From Umezawaea beigongshangensis (GTDB lineage: Bacteria; Actinomycetota; Actinomycetes; Mycobacteriales; Pseudonocardiaceae), in NCBI RefSeq assembly GCF_016464305.1, contig NZ_JAEIOJ010000002.1, forward strand, positions 372,001 to 436,000: a DNA stretch of 64,000 nucleotides, given 5' to 3'. A program made the position numbers and the translations under genes. Within the stretch, counting starts at the first letter, position 1. Each line of letters begins with the position of its first letter. This document shows positions 24,201-31,826 of this stretch, piece by piece. The notes beneath the pieces were generated by a model, which was not told the DNA's origin, searched no databases, and saw nothing but the letters and a program-made list of their open reading frames with translations.

Positions 24201-26235
24201 CCTCGCCGGGGTCGAACACCTGCTCGGGCGCGTCGCTCCAGTAGGCGAGATCGCCGTCGGGACCGCGCCAGCGGACGAGCAGGACCCCGTCGTGCCACGA
24301 CGCGTACGGCTCGAACACCCAGTCGTGCCGCAGTTCGGCGGGGATGCGCAGCACGTGCTCGGCCAGGACGCCGTCCGGGCCGACGACCACGACGGACTCG
24401 CCGCGGCGCAGCACCAGCGCGGGCCAGCCCTCACCGGCGATCCGCACGGGCTGCTGCTCGCCGGGCTTCACCTCGGAACCCTCGTTCAGCGCCTCCAGGG
24501 CGGCCTCCAGCGCGGGCCAGCCGTACTCGTCGAGCAGGCCGCCGCGGAGCGTGGCCCGCAGCACGGCGGCCACGTCGGTCGCCGCGATCTTCCCGGCGGT
24601 CTCGGGCGAGTCCGCGTACGCCTCGGGCAGGTGCACGATCTCCAGGTCGTCGAGGTGCCACTGGAGTCCGGGCAGGCCGGTGGCGCCGAGGTCGGCCGCG
24701 CTGCGCACGACCCACGCGCGCAGCGCGGTGCGCAGGCCCGGCACGCCGAGCAGGGGCCGCAGGAGCGACGCGGGGACGCGCGAGGTCGTGGAGGCCCGGC
24801 GCAGGTGACCGATCAGGCCGGTGCCCAGCGGCGCGACGAACCGCTCGTCGGCGGCGAGCGCGGCCAGGTCGCGGCGACCGGGCGCGTCGTCGCGCAGCCA
24901 CGCCTCCACCGGCAGCTGCACGGCGCGCTCGGGCATCGCCAGCGGGACGCCCTCGGCGCAGCACAGGTCGAGCAGGTCGAGCTCGTCGCAGCGCCACCTC
25001 GGCACCGCCGCCACGGGCACCCCGTCGGCGCGCAGCCGGTCGGCCATCGCCGCGACCAGGTCCAGCAGCGCGGCGGAACGGGCGGTGGAGCGCCAGCCGC
25101 TGTTGCGGGCGGCGATCATCGCGCCCAGCCAGCCCGCCGGTCCGGCCGGGGCCTCCGCCTCGGGTGCCACGGTTCCGGCCGGAGCGGTGAGCGCCGCGGT
25201 CGCGCCGCACTCGGCGAGCACCTCCAGCCACAGCTCGTGGGCGGTGTTCGACTCGGGCACGAAGCCGAGGAGCTGACCGCGCACGGCGGCGTCGCGCGAG
25301 GCGAGGCTCACCAGGCTCGACCGGTAGGACTTCCAGAACCCGGCGCCGGCCATCGAGATCGCGCTGGTGTCCAGGACCACGCGCAGCAGCGCCTCGTCCT
25401 CGGCGGCCAGGTCGCGCTTCGCCGCCCTCGCGAGCCTGCGCAGGTCCTCCGGCATGCCCGTGTAGGGCGGCAGGCCACCCCTGGTGCGCTCGACGCACAG
25501 CGTGAAGAACGACGCGTAGGCCTCGTCGGTGGACTGCTTCTTCGCCAGGCCCTTCGCGTGCGAGGACAGCGCCTTGGCGGTCAGCGCTCCGGCGAAGGCG
25601 AACTCCAGGAACACCTCGCGCAGCCGTTCGGGGTCGACGACGAGGTCGTGGACCTCCTCGGCCTCCCTGGCCTTGCCGAACATCGTCGCGGCGTAGGCGA
25701 CGTTGCCGTGCTGGAGGAACGCGCGGCCCGCCTGCTCGTAGAACGTGGGCAGGAAGTGCGGGGCGGAGCGGCCGAGCATCGCGCCGAGTTCGAGGAAGCC
25801 GTCCTTCGCGCTGCCGGCCTTGGACCGGGCGGTGCGCGTCAGCTTCTCCACGTTCTTGACGAGGTTGAGGGCGTGGTGGGCGTTGGCCGGGTCGTGGATC
25901 AGCGCCCAGGCGGGGAAGCCGAGCGCGCTGCGCCGGCCCACGCCGACCGCGGTGGCGCGTTCGGGCTCGGTGAAGCCCAGGAACTCCAGGGTGAGGTCCT
26001 CGGCGCGACCGAGGACCTCGGGCACGAGGCGGACCACGACCCGGTCGTCCAGCGCGGGGTGGGTGTAGGAGCGCGCGGAGATCGTGTCGCGGTCACCGCC
26101 GGGCCCGACGCCCTCGGCGGGCAGCACCGCACCGGCCGCGATCAGCTGGTCCACGTCCTTCTGGGCCACGTCCTTCTGGGCCACCCTCTTCTGAGCCACC
26201 CTCTTCTGGGCCAGACTCTTCTGGGACGCGTTCAC
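21292..26235 (-). CDS. 1647-residue protein of the MoxR-vWA operon, function unknown
   Basis: I do not recognise a named domain in this very large cytoplasmic protein. It starts at GTG 26235, overlapping the stop of the DUF4132-like gene (GTGA). The first 29 residues carry five QK-x-x-x units (QKSLA, QKRVA twice, QKDVA, QKDVD), encoded by a 15-base minisatellite, and probably form a helix. Later parts are largely helical with segments such as FLELGAMLGRSAPHFLPTFYEQAGRAF. A beta-rich middle is rich in Trp (FWTAAYHDGAWRWFELDP) and recalls a propeller. Large scaffold-like proteins are common in MoxR-vWA loci, so it may be a client or scaffold. Third-position GC is as high as in its neighbours. 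Confidence 0.8.
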   Translation of the reverse strand: MNASQKSLAQKRVAQKRVAQKDVAQKDVDQLIAAGAVLPAEGVGPGGDRDTISARSYTHPALDDRVVVRLVPEVLGRAEDLTLEFLGFTEPERATAVGVGRRSALGFPAWALIHDPANAHHALNLVKNVEKLTRTARSKAGSAKDGFLELGAMLGRSAPHFLPTFYEQAGRAFLQHGNVAYAATMFGKAREAEEVHDLVVDPERLREVFLEFAFAGALTAKALSSHAKGLAKKQSTDEAYASFFTLCVERTRGGLPPYTGMPEDLRRLARAAKRDLAAEDEALLRVVLDTSAISMAGAGFWKSYRSSLVSLASRDAAVRGQLLGFVPESNTAHELWLEVLAECGATAALTAPAGTVAPEAEAPAGPAGWLGAMIAARNSGWRSTARSAALLDLVAAMADRLRADGVPVAAVPRWRCDELDLLDLCCAEGVPLAMPERAVQLPVEAWLRDDAPGRRDLAALAADERFVAPLGTGLIGHLRRASTTSRVPASLLRPLLGVPGLRTALRAWVVRSAADLGATGLPGLQWHLDDLEIVHLPEAYADSPETAGKIAATDVAAVLRATLRGGLLDEYGWPALEAALEALNEGSEVKPGEQQPVRIAGEGWPALVLRRGESVVVVGPDGVLAEHVLRIPAELRHDWVFEPYASWHDGVLLVRWRGPDGDLAYWSDAPEQVFDPGEGAGQRRSGPSASLALPGGGRFAGRRAVHPGDTELPARGPAFGDGTHFWTAAYHDGAWRWFELDPATGTVGRASVPAFVEDFAVDGARLDLLACDVRPSHPATAASPLGESGGLHGWRVRRESDGRWHGERVDGVRVVLPSTAPRPHGALSVPGGDGVLVVSDDEHDRTTLFDEHGVRRAVLTHGANRQVMARGTALVPPLAWWHLLRPRDEAGSRALRAISRDAVEQLLAAAVAEAADDGARQKPKRRLAQVFGRGATDDPAAVLKRVAPEITHPELVAGVLGVVRCAAALSRRFTDHARLADAATAVDTSLFAETGPTIGASVMRRALTWFSAGRDSSSAAEAETVLPALVAELGARVATIASGGAPATSELPQGADDQWEDHLVFPRALLWRAASPITPHEEREALLVFLRAVAESGMTSGGGHWRTVTVLAPDNAVPPNRTVAVPGGFLHVVSRGWSREALRPYRGLQYSAVPGSFSLPPTWRLDAARPCAEDLDPATAAAFSAALAANGPLEWRPEWATALVERTGLGLAEATLLLSGLPHVDGWASQYLSTSERTVLGLSSAAAKAARERFKSLGHAERRALLHAAVPRDPAGLWTSGPDLDGLADAWTARFGRRQPVPDELLVEAAKVLPVRDSAEYVSGIANPATCTWLTTDAHPRTAAGARETSTAFTATRLLAVPQVLLWLAHRLPVGSPLRAQLPEALALASQRVAHEDFLIDFGSLHQDDPLFSLIDVPRPALGTSATFAGWLEMTTHHELYSRLHVRPSAVGPEHRDLLVALSGNGYGGQHLAALDLLSSPGLAAACAVPAPPGADPASFHQHPAVSAPELLAEVAARLDLDADAAALYLMLLALPDPTDANTARWTGWKPAQLRAARTALAGTDLVLTAKRARAGRSLFLPGGWLPLKAPHLPIESWKAPMFGFTTTPHRVVVPLEPVADLFQRAWQRVLDGDAPAYEQLETGGRR
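26146..26226 (-). repeat. 15-bp in-frame minisatellite
   Basis: Five full copies of a 15-base unit (for example CTGGGCCACGTCCTT at 26161-26175) and a partial sixth run from 26146 to 26226, at the start of the 1647-residue gene. Each unit adds one QK-x-x-x pentapeptide. Copies differ by one to three bases. Copy-number change would keep the frame and only lengthen or shorten the N-terminal helix. Confidence 0.8.
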
Positions 26236-27098
26236 AGCGACACCACCGCTTCCTCCACGACACGACCGGCGTGCACGGCCGACGCCATGCGCATTCCCTC
26301 GGACCAGGCGACCGGTCCGACGTCCGCGAGGGGCACCGGGGTTCCATCGGCGAGGGTCCAGTTCAGCGCGCCGGTGTAGGTCTCGGCCTCCGGGTACTCC
26401 ATGCCCACCCAGAAGCGCGCCTCGACCGAGCGGCCCGCCTCGAACACGGGGGCGACGGCGCAGCCTCCGCGCACCGGGTGGCCGAGGGTGCGGCAGCGGC
26501 TGAGCACGTGGTTGAGCTGCTCGAACTTCCCGCCGGAGAACTCGTTCACCGAGCTCGTCCCGGCCGGGAGGTTGGCCGGCTTGAGGAAGGTCTGCCGGAA
26601 CAGCTGCTGGATCCGCTGCTCGACGCCCAGCTCCGCGCCGAACTCGCGCAGCTCGTCCAGGTCCTCCAGCAGCACGGGGTGCGGGACGGTCACGACGTCG
26701 GGACGCAGCCTGCGGGTGTCGCCGTCGAGGGTCACCACGCCGATGCCGCGCTCGGGGTCGGCGTCGCGCAGGAACCCGGTCTCCGCGCCGGTGCCGTCGT
26801 CGGCGGTGACGACGAGGTCGCGCAGGGCCGCGGACCAGGCGGCGTCCCTCCACACCTCGGCGAGCACGGCCGTCGGAACGGGCAGCGAGCGGACCATCCA
26901 GGTGTCCACGGTGGACCGGCACTCCGCCTCGTGGCGCGCGAGCCACTCGGTGAGCTGGCGCAGCTGGACGACCACCGGATCGTCCTTCAGGGACGCGGGG
27001 ACGGAGGCGAGCTGCTTGCCCTTCCCGTTGCGGCACAGCAGCTTTCCGTCGTCGCCGAGCCTCACCCGGTAACCGGCCGCGGTGTCGAGCCAGCCCAT
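26232..27098 (-). CDS. DUF4132-like protein, first gene of the MoxR-vWA operon
   Basis: This 288-residue protein resembles the DUF4132 domain found in E. coli YehI and MolR-like proteins. The matching part is VPHPVLLEDLDELREFG, EQRIQQLFRQTFLKPAN and SGGKFEQLNHVLSRCRTLG. The N-terminal half has GYRVRLGDDGKLLCRNGKGK. I chose the ATG at 27098 because it follows GGGGGAAG, and the longer frame upstream is not protein-like. Its stop overlaps the GTG of the next gene. It is the promoter-proximal member of the five-gene set. DUF4132 has no known activity. Confidence 0.75.
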   Translation of the reverse strand: MGWLDTAAGYRVRLGDDGKLLCRNGKGKQLASVPASLKDDPVVVQLRQLTEWLARHEAECRSTVDTWMVRSLPVPTAVLAEVWRDAAWSAALRDLVVTADDGTGAETGFLRDADPERGIGVVTLDGDTRRLRPDVVTVPHPVLLEDLDELREFGAELGVEQRIQQLFRQTFLKPANLPAGTSSVNEFSGGKFEQLNHVLSRCRTLGHPVRGGCAVAPVFEAGRSVEARFWVGMEYPEAETYTGALNWTLADGTPVPLADVGPVAWSEGMRMASAVHAGRVVEEAVVSL

Positions 27099-27174
27099 CG
27101 CTTCCCCCTGCACGAGATCCGTCGGAACGAGATGGCGGGAGGCTAACCGCGCGGTCCGACAGTTTCGGCCGGGT

Positions 27175-27188
27175 CGCGAGAACTCGCG
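27175..27188. promoter_or_regulatory. Palindrome upstream of the MoxR-vWA operon
   Basis: CGCGAGAACTCGCG is a perfect 14-bp palindrome centred about 84 bases upstream of the DUF4132-like ATG, within the 245-base divergent gap shared with the small plus-strand gene. It could be the operator of either unit. No matching regulator is next to it. Confidence 0.35.
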
Positions 27189-27343
27189 GGTATCGCAACC
27201 TGCGCGTGATCCACCGCGGTCGGGGGGCGACCGAGCGGAACCACGCCGCTCCGCTGCGCGACCGTGTCCCCCGAACAGGTGATCTACGTCCACGTACCGC
27301 CAGTCAGGTGGAAGAGGTGGCTCCCAGCCGAGACGATGCGGGT

Positions 27344-27514
27344 ATGACCTCCACTCCCCTCTACGACGAACTGGCCGCCGCGCTGCTCCTGGACACCGTG
27401 CCCGCTCAGCCGCCGCAGCGTCGCGGCGCCCACGTGGCGCCCGACGACGCGGCGCCGCAGATCATCACCCGACGCGGGCGGCGGCGGCGCGAGGAGCAGG
27501 ACGAACAGGGGTGA
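27344..27514 (+). CDS. Small hypothetical protein
   Basis: This 56-residue protein (MTSTPLYDELAAALLLDTVP at its N-terminus, RRGRRRREEQDEQG at its C-terminus) has a short amphipathic helix followed by a basic-acidic tail. I do not recognise it. Support is moderate: it begins with ATG, has consistent codon bias, sits divergent to the MoxR operon, and ends 12 bases before a perfect hairpin. Confidence 0.5.
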   Translation: MTSTPLYDELAAALLLDTVPAQPPQRRGAHVAPDDAAPQIITRRGRRRREEQDEQG

Positions 27515-27525
27515 CGGACGCCCTG

Positions 27526-27560
27526 GACGGGGCCCGCCGCACGGTGCGGCGGGCCCCGTC
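27526..27560. terminator. Bidirectional hairpin between the small gene and LacI
   Basis: A perfect 16-bp stem (GACGGGGCCCGCCGCA at 27526-27541 with 27545-27560) around the loop CGG. It lies 12 bases after the plus-strand gene and 18 bases after the minus-strand LacI stop. Confidence 0.75.
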
Positions 27561-27577
27561 CGACACCGGGACGGGCC

Positions 27578-28579
27578 TCAGCGCGGTCCCGTGCTCGACC
27601 GGGTGGTGATCCGCGGCGGCAGCAGCGTCGCCGCCGGCACCTGCCCACCGGCCAGCTTCGCGATGAGCAGCGACACCGCGCGGGCGCCGACCTCCTGCGC
27701 GGGGATCGCGACCGAGGTCAGCGGCACGCTCGCCCGCTCGGCCAGCTCGTCCGGGCAGATCGCCACCACCGACACGTCCTGCGGCACCCGGCGGCCCGAC
27801 CGCTGGAACGCCTCCACGACGCGTTCCACGACCGACTCGTTGTGCACGACGACCGCGGTGGGCGGGTCGTCCTCCTCCAGCAGGGCGGCGACGACCTCGT
27901 GCGCCGCGTCCCTGCTGGCCTCGCACGGGTGCGTGCTGGTGGTGACGCCCAGCCGCTGCCCGGCGCGGTCGAAGCCCTCCGCGGTGCGCCGGGCGTAGCC
28001 GGTCTCGCGGGCGTAGACCTCCGGCGGTGAGCCGATCAGCGCGACGCGGCGGTGACCGAGTCCGGCGAGGTGCTCCACGCACAGCTCACCGGCGGCGGTG
28101 AAGTCCAGGTCCACGCAGGTCAGCCCGGAGGCGTCCGCGGGAAAGCCGATGAGCACCGACGGGAGGCCCAGCGCGCGCAGCAGCGGGACGCGCACGTCGT
28201 GCAGCTCGACGTCCATGACCAGGAAGGCGTCGACGAGAGCGCTGTCGGCCACCCTCCTGATGCCCTCCTCCCGCTCCTCCTGGGTCAGCAGCAGCACGTC
28301 GTGGTCGTGCTTGCGGGCCTCGGTGACCACCGAGACGACGAACTGCATCACCACCGGCACGTGCACACCGCTGCTCCACGGGATCACCAGCGCGAACACG
28401 TTGGAGCGGCTGCTGGCCAGCGCGCGGGCACCGGCGTGCGGGCGGTAGCCGAGCACCCGGATGCTCTCCTCCACCCTCCGCCGGGTCTCCTCGGAGATGG
28501 ACCGCTTGCCGCTGAGCACGTAGGACACCGTGCTCGGCGACACCCCGGCGTGCCGGGCCACGTCGGTGATCTTGGTCAA
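27578..28579 (-). CDS. LacI-family regulator of the alpha-xyloside/glucoside operon
   Basis: This 333-residue regulator starts with a LacI helix-turn-helix (KITDVARHAGVSPSTVSYVL, hinge RALASSRSN), followed by a periplasmic-binding-protein-like sugar domain (GLGHRRVALIGSP, QDVSVVAICPDELAE). The TTG start at 28579 is placed by GGGAG five bases upstream and by the usual LacI N-terminus; an ATG 11 codons earlier is less likely. It is the last gene of the operon encoding the sugar transporter and GH31 enzyme. A perfect 16-bp LacI-type palindrome lies at that operon's promoter (34283-34298), so autoregulated repression is the simplest model. Confidence 0.9.
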   Translation of the reverse strand: MTKITDVARHAGVSPSTVSYVLSGKRSISEETRRRVEESIRVLGYRPHAGARALASSRSNVFALVIPWSSGVHVPVVMQFVVSVVTEARKHDHDVLLLTQEEREEGIRRVADSALVDAFLVMDVELHDVRVPLLRALGLPSVLIGFPADASGLTCVDLDFTAAGELCVEHLAGLGHRRVALIGSPPEVYARETGYARRTAEGFDRAGQRLGVTTSTHPCEASRDAAHEVVAALLEEDDPPTAVVVHNESVVERVVEAFQRSGRRVPQDVSVVAICPDELAERASVPLTSVAIPAQEVGARAVSLLIAKLAGGQVPAATLLPPRITTRSSTGPR

Positions 28580-28630
28580 GAGAACTCCCGCCCCCGGTCG
28601 TCGTGCGGGCACGATGGTCCCACGCGCGGA

Positions 28631-30952
28631 TCAGCCGCTCCGCAGGGAGACGACCAGGTCGGTTCCCGCGCAGTGCACGAGGACGCCCAGCTCCGTCTCG
28701 GTCACCTCACCGCCCGCCGCACCCGCGACGGACCCGACGCCCACGAGCAGCAGCCGCCAGTTCCCGGTCGCCCCCTCGGCCCGCACCCGCACGACGTCGG
28801 CCTCGCGGCTCACCTCGAACACCGCCGCCGTCTCCCCGGTGGGAGCGGGCACGGTCGTGGTGACCCGCGCCCCGTCGGCGAGCGCGTACGCCCGCAGGGT
28901 GACGCCCTCGGCGTAGTCGTAGTCGGGCCGGTCGTCGACCGCGCCCACCGGCACGACCGCACCCGGCCGCACCAGCAGCGGCACCTCGGAGTAGCCGCAC
29001 CGCTCGCGCACCCAGCGCGGTCCGCCGACCTGCTCGCCGGTGAGGAAGCGGGTCCACGTGCCGTCGGGCACGTAGTAGGAGACGTCGCCGTCGGCGGAGA
29101 ACACCGGGGCCACCAGCAGATCGCCGCCGAGCAGGTACTGCCGCTCCAGGTGGGTGCACGCCGGGTCGCCGGGGAACTCCAGCGCCATCGCGCGCATCAC
29201 CGGCACGCCCTCGGTGTGGGCCTGCCGCGCCGCCTCGTACAGGTAGGGCATGAGGCTCGCCTTGAGGCGGGTGAACGTGCGCAGCACGTCGACGGACTCC
29301 TCGTCGAACACCCACGGCACGCGGTAGGACGAGCTGCCGTGCAGCCTGCTGTGCGAGGACAGCAGTCCGAACGCGATCCACCGCTTGAACAGGCCCGCGT
29401 CGGGCGTGCCCTCGAAGCCGCCGATGTCGTGGCTCCAGAACCCGAACCCGGACGCCCCGAGGGACAGGCCGCCGCGCAGGCTCTCCGCCATCGCCTCGAA
29501 CGTCGACTCGCAGTCGCCGCCCCAGTGCACCGGGAACGCCTGCGCGCCCGCCGTGGCGGAGCGGGCGAACACCACGGCGTCACCGGTGCCGCGCCGCCGT
29601 TCCAGCAGGTCGAAGACCGTGCGGTTGTAGAGGAGCGAGTAGTAGTTGTGCATCCGCTGCGGGTCGGAGCCGTCGAACCACACGACGTCGGTGGGCACGC
29701 GCTCGCCGAAGTCGGTCTTGAAGCAGTCGACGCCCTGGTCGAGCAGGCCCTCCAGCGCGGCGGCGTACCACTCGCGCGCGGCGGGGTGGGTGAAGTCCAC
29801 CAGCGCCATGCCGGGCTGCCACTGGTCGCCCTGCCACACGTCGCCGTTCGGCTTGCGCAGCAGGTACCCCGCCGCGGCGCCCTCGGCGAACAGCGGCGAC
29901 GCCTGGGCGATGTAGGGGTTGATCCACACGCACACCCGCAGGCCGCGCGCCTTGAGCCGGGTGAGCATCCCCTCGGGGTCGGGGAAGGTGCGCGGGTCCC
30001 AGGTGAAGTCGCACCAGTGGAACTCGCGCATCCAGAAGCAGTCGAAGTGGAACACCGACAGCGGGATGCCGCGCTCGGCCATGCCGTCGACGAAGCCGGA
30101 CACGGTCTCCTCGTCGTAGGAGGTCGTGAACGACGTGGACAGCCACAGGCCGAACGACCAGGCCGGAGGCAGGGCCGGTCGGCCGGTGAGGGCGGTGTAC
30201 TTGCGCAGCACCTCCTTGGGCGTGGGGCCGTGGATCACGAAGTACCGCAGGCTCTGCCCCTCGACGCTGAACTGCACCCGCGTCACGTTCTCGGAGCCGA
30301 CCTCGAAGGACACCGCGCCGGGGTGGTCGACGAACACCCCGTACCCAGCGCTGGACAGGTAGAACGGGACGTTCTTGTAGGCCTGCTCGCTGTTGGTGCC
30401 GCCGTCGGCGTTCCACACGTCGACGACCTGGCCGTTCTTCACCAGCGGCCCGAAGCGCTCCCCCAGCCCGTAGACGACCTCGCCGACGCCGAGGTCGAGC
30501 TGCTCGCGCACGAAGTGGCCGTCTGGTGTGGTCATGAACCCGGCGGCCCTGCTGTCGCTGCTGGTCAGCACGCGGCCGCCGGCCTCGAAGTCGACCCGCC
30601 AGGAGTCCTCGCGGCTCACCCGGACCGACAGCTCGCCCGAGGTGAGGGTGACCGCCTCGTCGTCGTGGTGCGTCCGGACGGACGCGCCGCCGTCGTCGGC
30701 CAGCTCGAAGCGCGGTCCGCGGTCCACCTCGCCCTGGAAGTGCGTGAGGGTCACGCCGATCACGTCGGGCATCGGCGACGACAGGCCGATCGTGACGACG
30801 GGTCCCTTGAGCAGGTCGCCCCGGCGGCGCACCGGATGACCCGGCGCGACCACCACGAGGGAGCCGTCCTCCTCGGTGACGTCGAGAACCTCCACGGGGT
30901 GCACGGCCTGCACTCCGGGCCGGAGCATCCAGTAGCCGTCGCTGAACTTCAC
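28631..30952 (-). CDS. yicI: GH31 alpha-xylosidase (YicI-like)
   Basis: This 773-residue intracellular glycosidase is closely similar to E. coli YicI, which releases xylose from isoprimeverose-type alpha-xylosides and has transglycosidase activity. The nucleophile is D414 in CFKTDFGERVPTD and the acid/base D480 in VHWGGDCESTFEAMAES, matching YicI D416 and D482 with a two-residue offset. Other shared blocks are FARSATAGAQ, GLLSSHSRLHGSSSYRVPW and FPGDPACTHLERQYLLGGD. The GTG start follows GGAAAGG. Together with the upstream transporter it suggests uptake of alpha-xylosylated oligosaccharides, such as xyloglucan fragments. Alpha-glucosidase use cannot be excluded. Confidence 0.92.
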   Translation of the reverse strand: MKFSDGYWMLRPGVQAVHPVEVLDVTEEDGSLVVVAPGHPVRRRGDLLKGPVVTIGLSSPMPDVIGVTLTHFQGEVDRGPRFELADDGGASVRTHHDDEAVTLTSGELSVRVSREDSWRVDFEAGGRVLTSSDSRAAGFMTTPDGHFVREQLDLGVGEVVYGLGERFGPLVKNGQVVDVWNADGGTNSEQAYKNVPFYLSSAGYGVFVDHPGAVSFEVGSENVTRVQFSVEGQSLRYFVIHGPTPKEVLRKYTALTGRPALPPAWSFGLWLSTSFTTSYDEETVSGFVDGMAERGIPLSVFHFDCFWMREFHWCDFTWDPRTFPDPEGMLTRLKARGLRVCVWINPYIAQASPLFAEGAAAGYLLRKPNGDVWQGDQWQPGMALVDFTHPAAREWYAAALEGLLDQGVDCFKTDFGERVPTDVVWFDGSDPQRMHNYYSLLYNRTVFDLLERRRGTGDAVVFARSATAGAQAFPVHWGGDCESTFEAMAESLRGGLSLGASGFGFWSHDIGGFEGTPDAGLFKRWIAFGLLSSHSRLHGSSSYRVPWVFDEESVDVLRTFTRLKASLMPYLYEAARQAHTEGVPVMRAMALEFPGDPACTHLERQYLLGGDLLVAPVFSADGDVSYYVPDGTWTRFLTGEQVGGPRWVRERCGYSEVPLLVRPGAVVPVGAVDDRPDYDYAEGVTLRAYALADGARVTTTVPAPTGETAAVFEVSREADVVRVRAEGATGNWRLLLVGVGSVAGAAGGEVTETELGVLVHCAGTDLVVSLRSG

Positions 30953-30980
30953 GGACTCGCCTTTCCGCAGGTGGGAGGTG

Positions 30981-31826
30981 CTACTTCACGGCGCCCGCGG
31001 TGATGCCGCGGGTCAGCGTGCGCTGGAAGATCAGGAAGAACGCGACGGCGGGCACGATGCCGAGCAGCGCCGAGGCGCTGGTGGTCGTGGCGTCCATCAG
31101 CCGCTGTCCCTGGAGCACGCCCAGCGCGACCGGGACGGTCTGGGTGTCGTTGGAGATGAGCAGCACCAGCGGCAGGAAGAACTCGTTCCACGTCCAGATG
31201 AAGAAGAACACGACGAGCACGGCGAGGGTGGGGGCGCTGATCGGCACCACGACCCGCACCAGCACCTGCCACTTCGACGCCCCGTCGATGCGGGCCGCGT
31301 CGAGCAGCTCGCGGGGGAACGTGCTGAACACCGACGACAGCAGGTACGTGCCGAACGCGGCCTGGATGATCGTGAACACCACGATCACGCCGAAGCGGGT
31401 GTCGTAGAGACCGAGCTGCTTCCACAGGTAGTAGATCGGGTAGACCAGCGCCTCCTGCGGCAGGGTGTTGGCGACGAGGAACAGCACCAGCACCCACAGT
31501 CGCCCGCGGATGCGGCCGATGCCCAGCGCGTAGGCGTTGAGCACCGACACGACGACCGCGAGCACGGCGACCGATCCGCTGATCAGGACGCTGTTCCACA
31601 GCTTCTGCCCGAAGTCGACCCGCTCCCAGAACTCCGTGATGCCGTCGAGGTTCAGCCCCTGCGGCAGCGCGAGCGGCCCGTTCGCCGAGTACTCCGCCGG
31701 GGTCTTGAACGCGTTGAACACGACCACGGCCAGCGGCAGCAGCATCACCACCGCGAGCAGCACCAGCGAGGCCAGCACGGCCCACGAGGACACGCCCCTG
31801 CCGCGGCGCACCGACGTCGTCGTCAC
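30981..31826 (-). CDS. Sugar ABC transporter permease (MalG type)
   Basis: This 281-residue inner-membrane permease has about six helices and the EAA loop ELLDAARIDGASKWQVLVRVVVPI, which contacts the ATPase. The C-terminal TRGITAGAVK is typical of MalG-type permeases. Its GTG overlaps the stop of the MalF-type gene (GTGA). No ATPase gene is present in the operon, so a shared MsiK-type ATPase encoded elsewhere is expected, as in other actinomycetes. Confidence 0.92.
   Translation of the reverse strand: MTTTSVRRGRGVSSWAVLASLVLLAVVMLLPLAVVVFNAFKTPAEYSANGPLALPQGLNLDGITEFWERVDFGQKLWNSVLISGSVAVLAVVVSVLNAYALGIGRIRGRLWVLVLFLVANTLPQEALVYPIYYLWKQLGLYDTRFGVIVVFTIIQAAFGTYLLSSVFSTFPRELLDAARIDGASKWQVLVRVVVPISAPTLAVLVVFFFIWTWNEFFLPLVLLISNDTQTVPVALGVLQGQRLMDATTTSASALLGIVPAVAFFLIFQRTLTRGITAGAVK

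Noticed and set aside
20114-24298. Long upstream extension of the MoxR frame to 1394 codons.
   Set aside because: The upstream 1000 codons are an out-of-frame shadow of the 1647-residue gene; the GTG at 21295 with stop overlap gives a normal-length MoxR.
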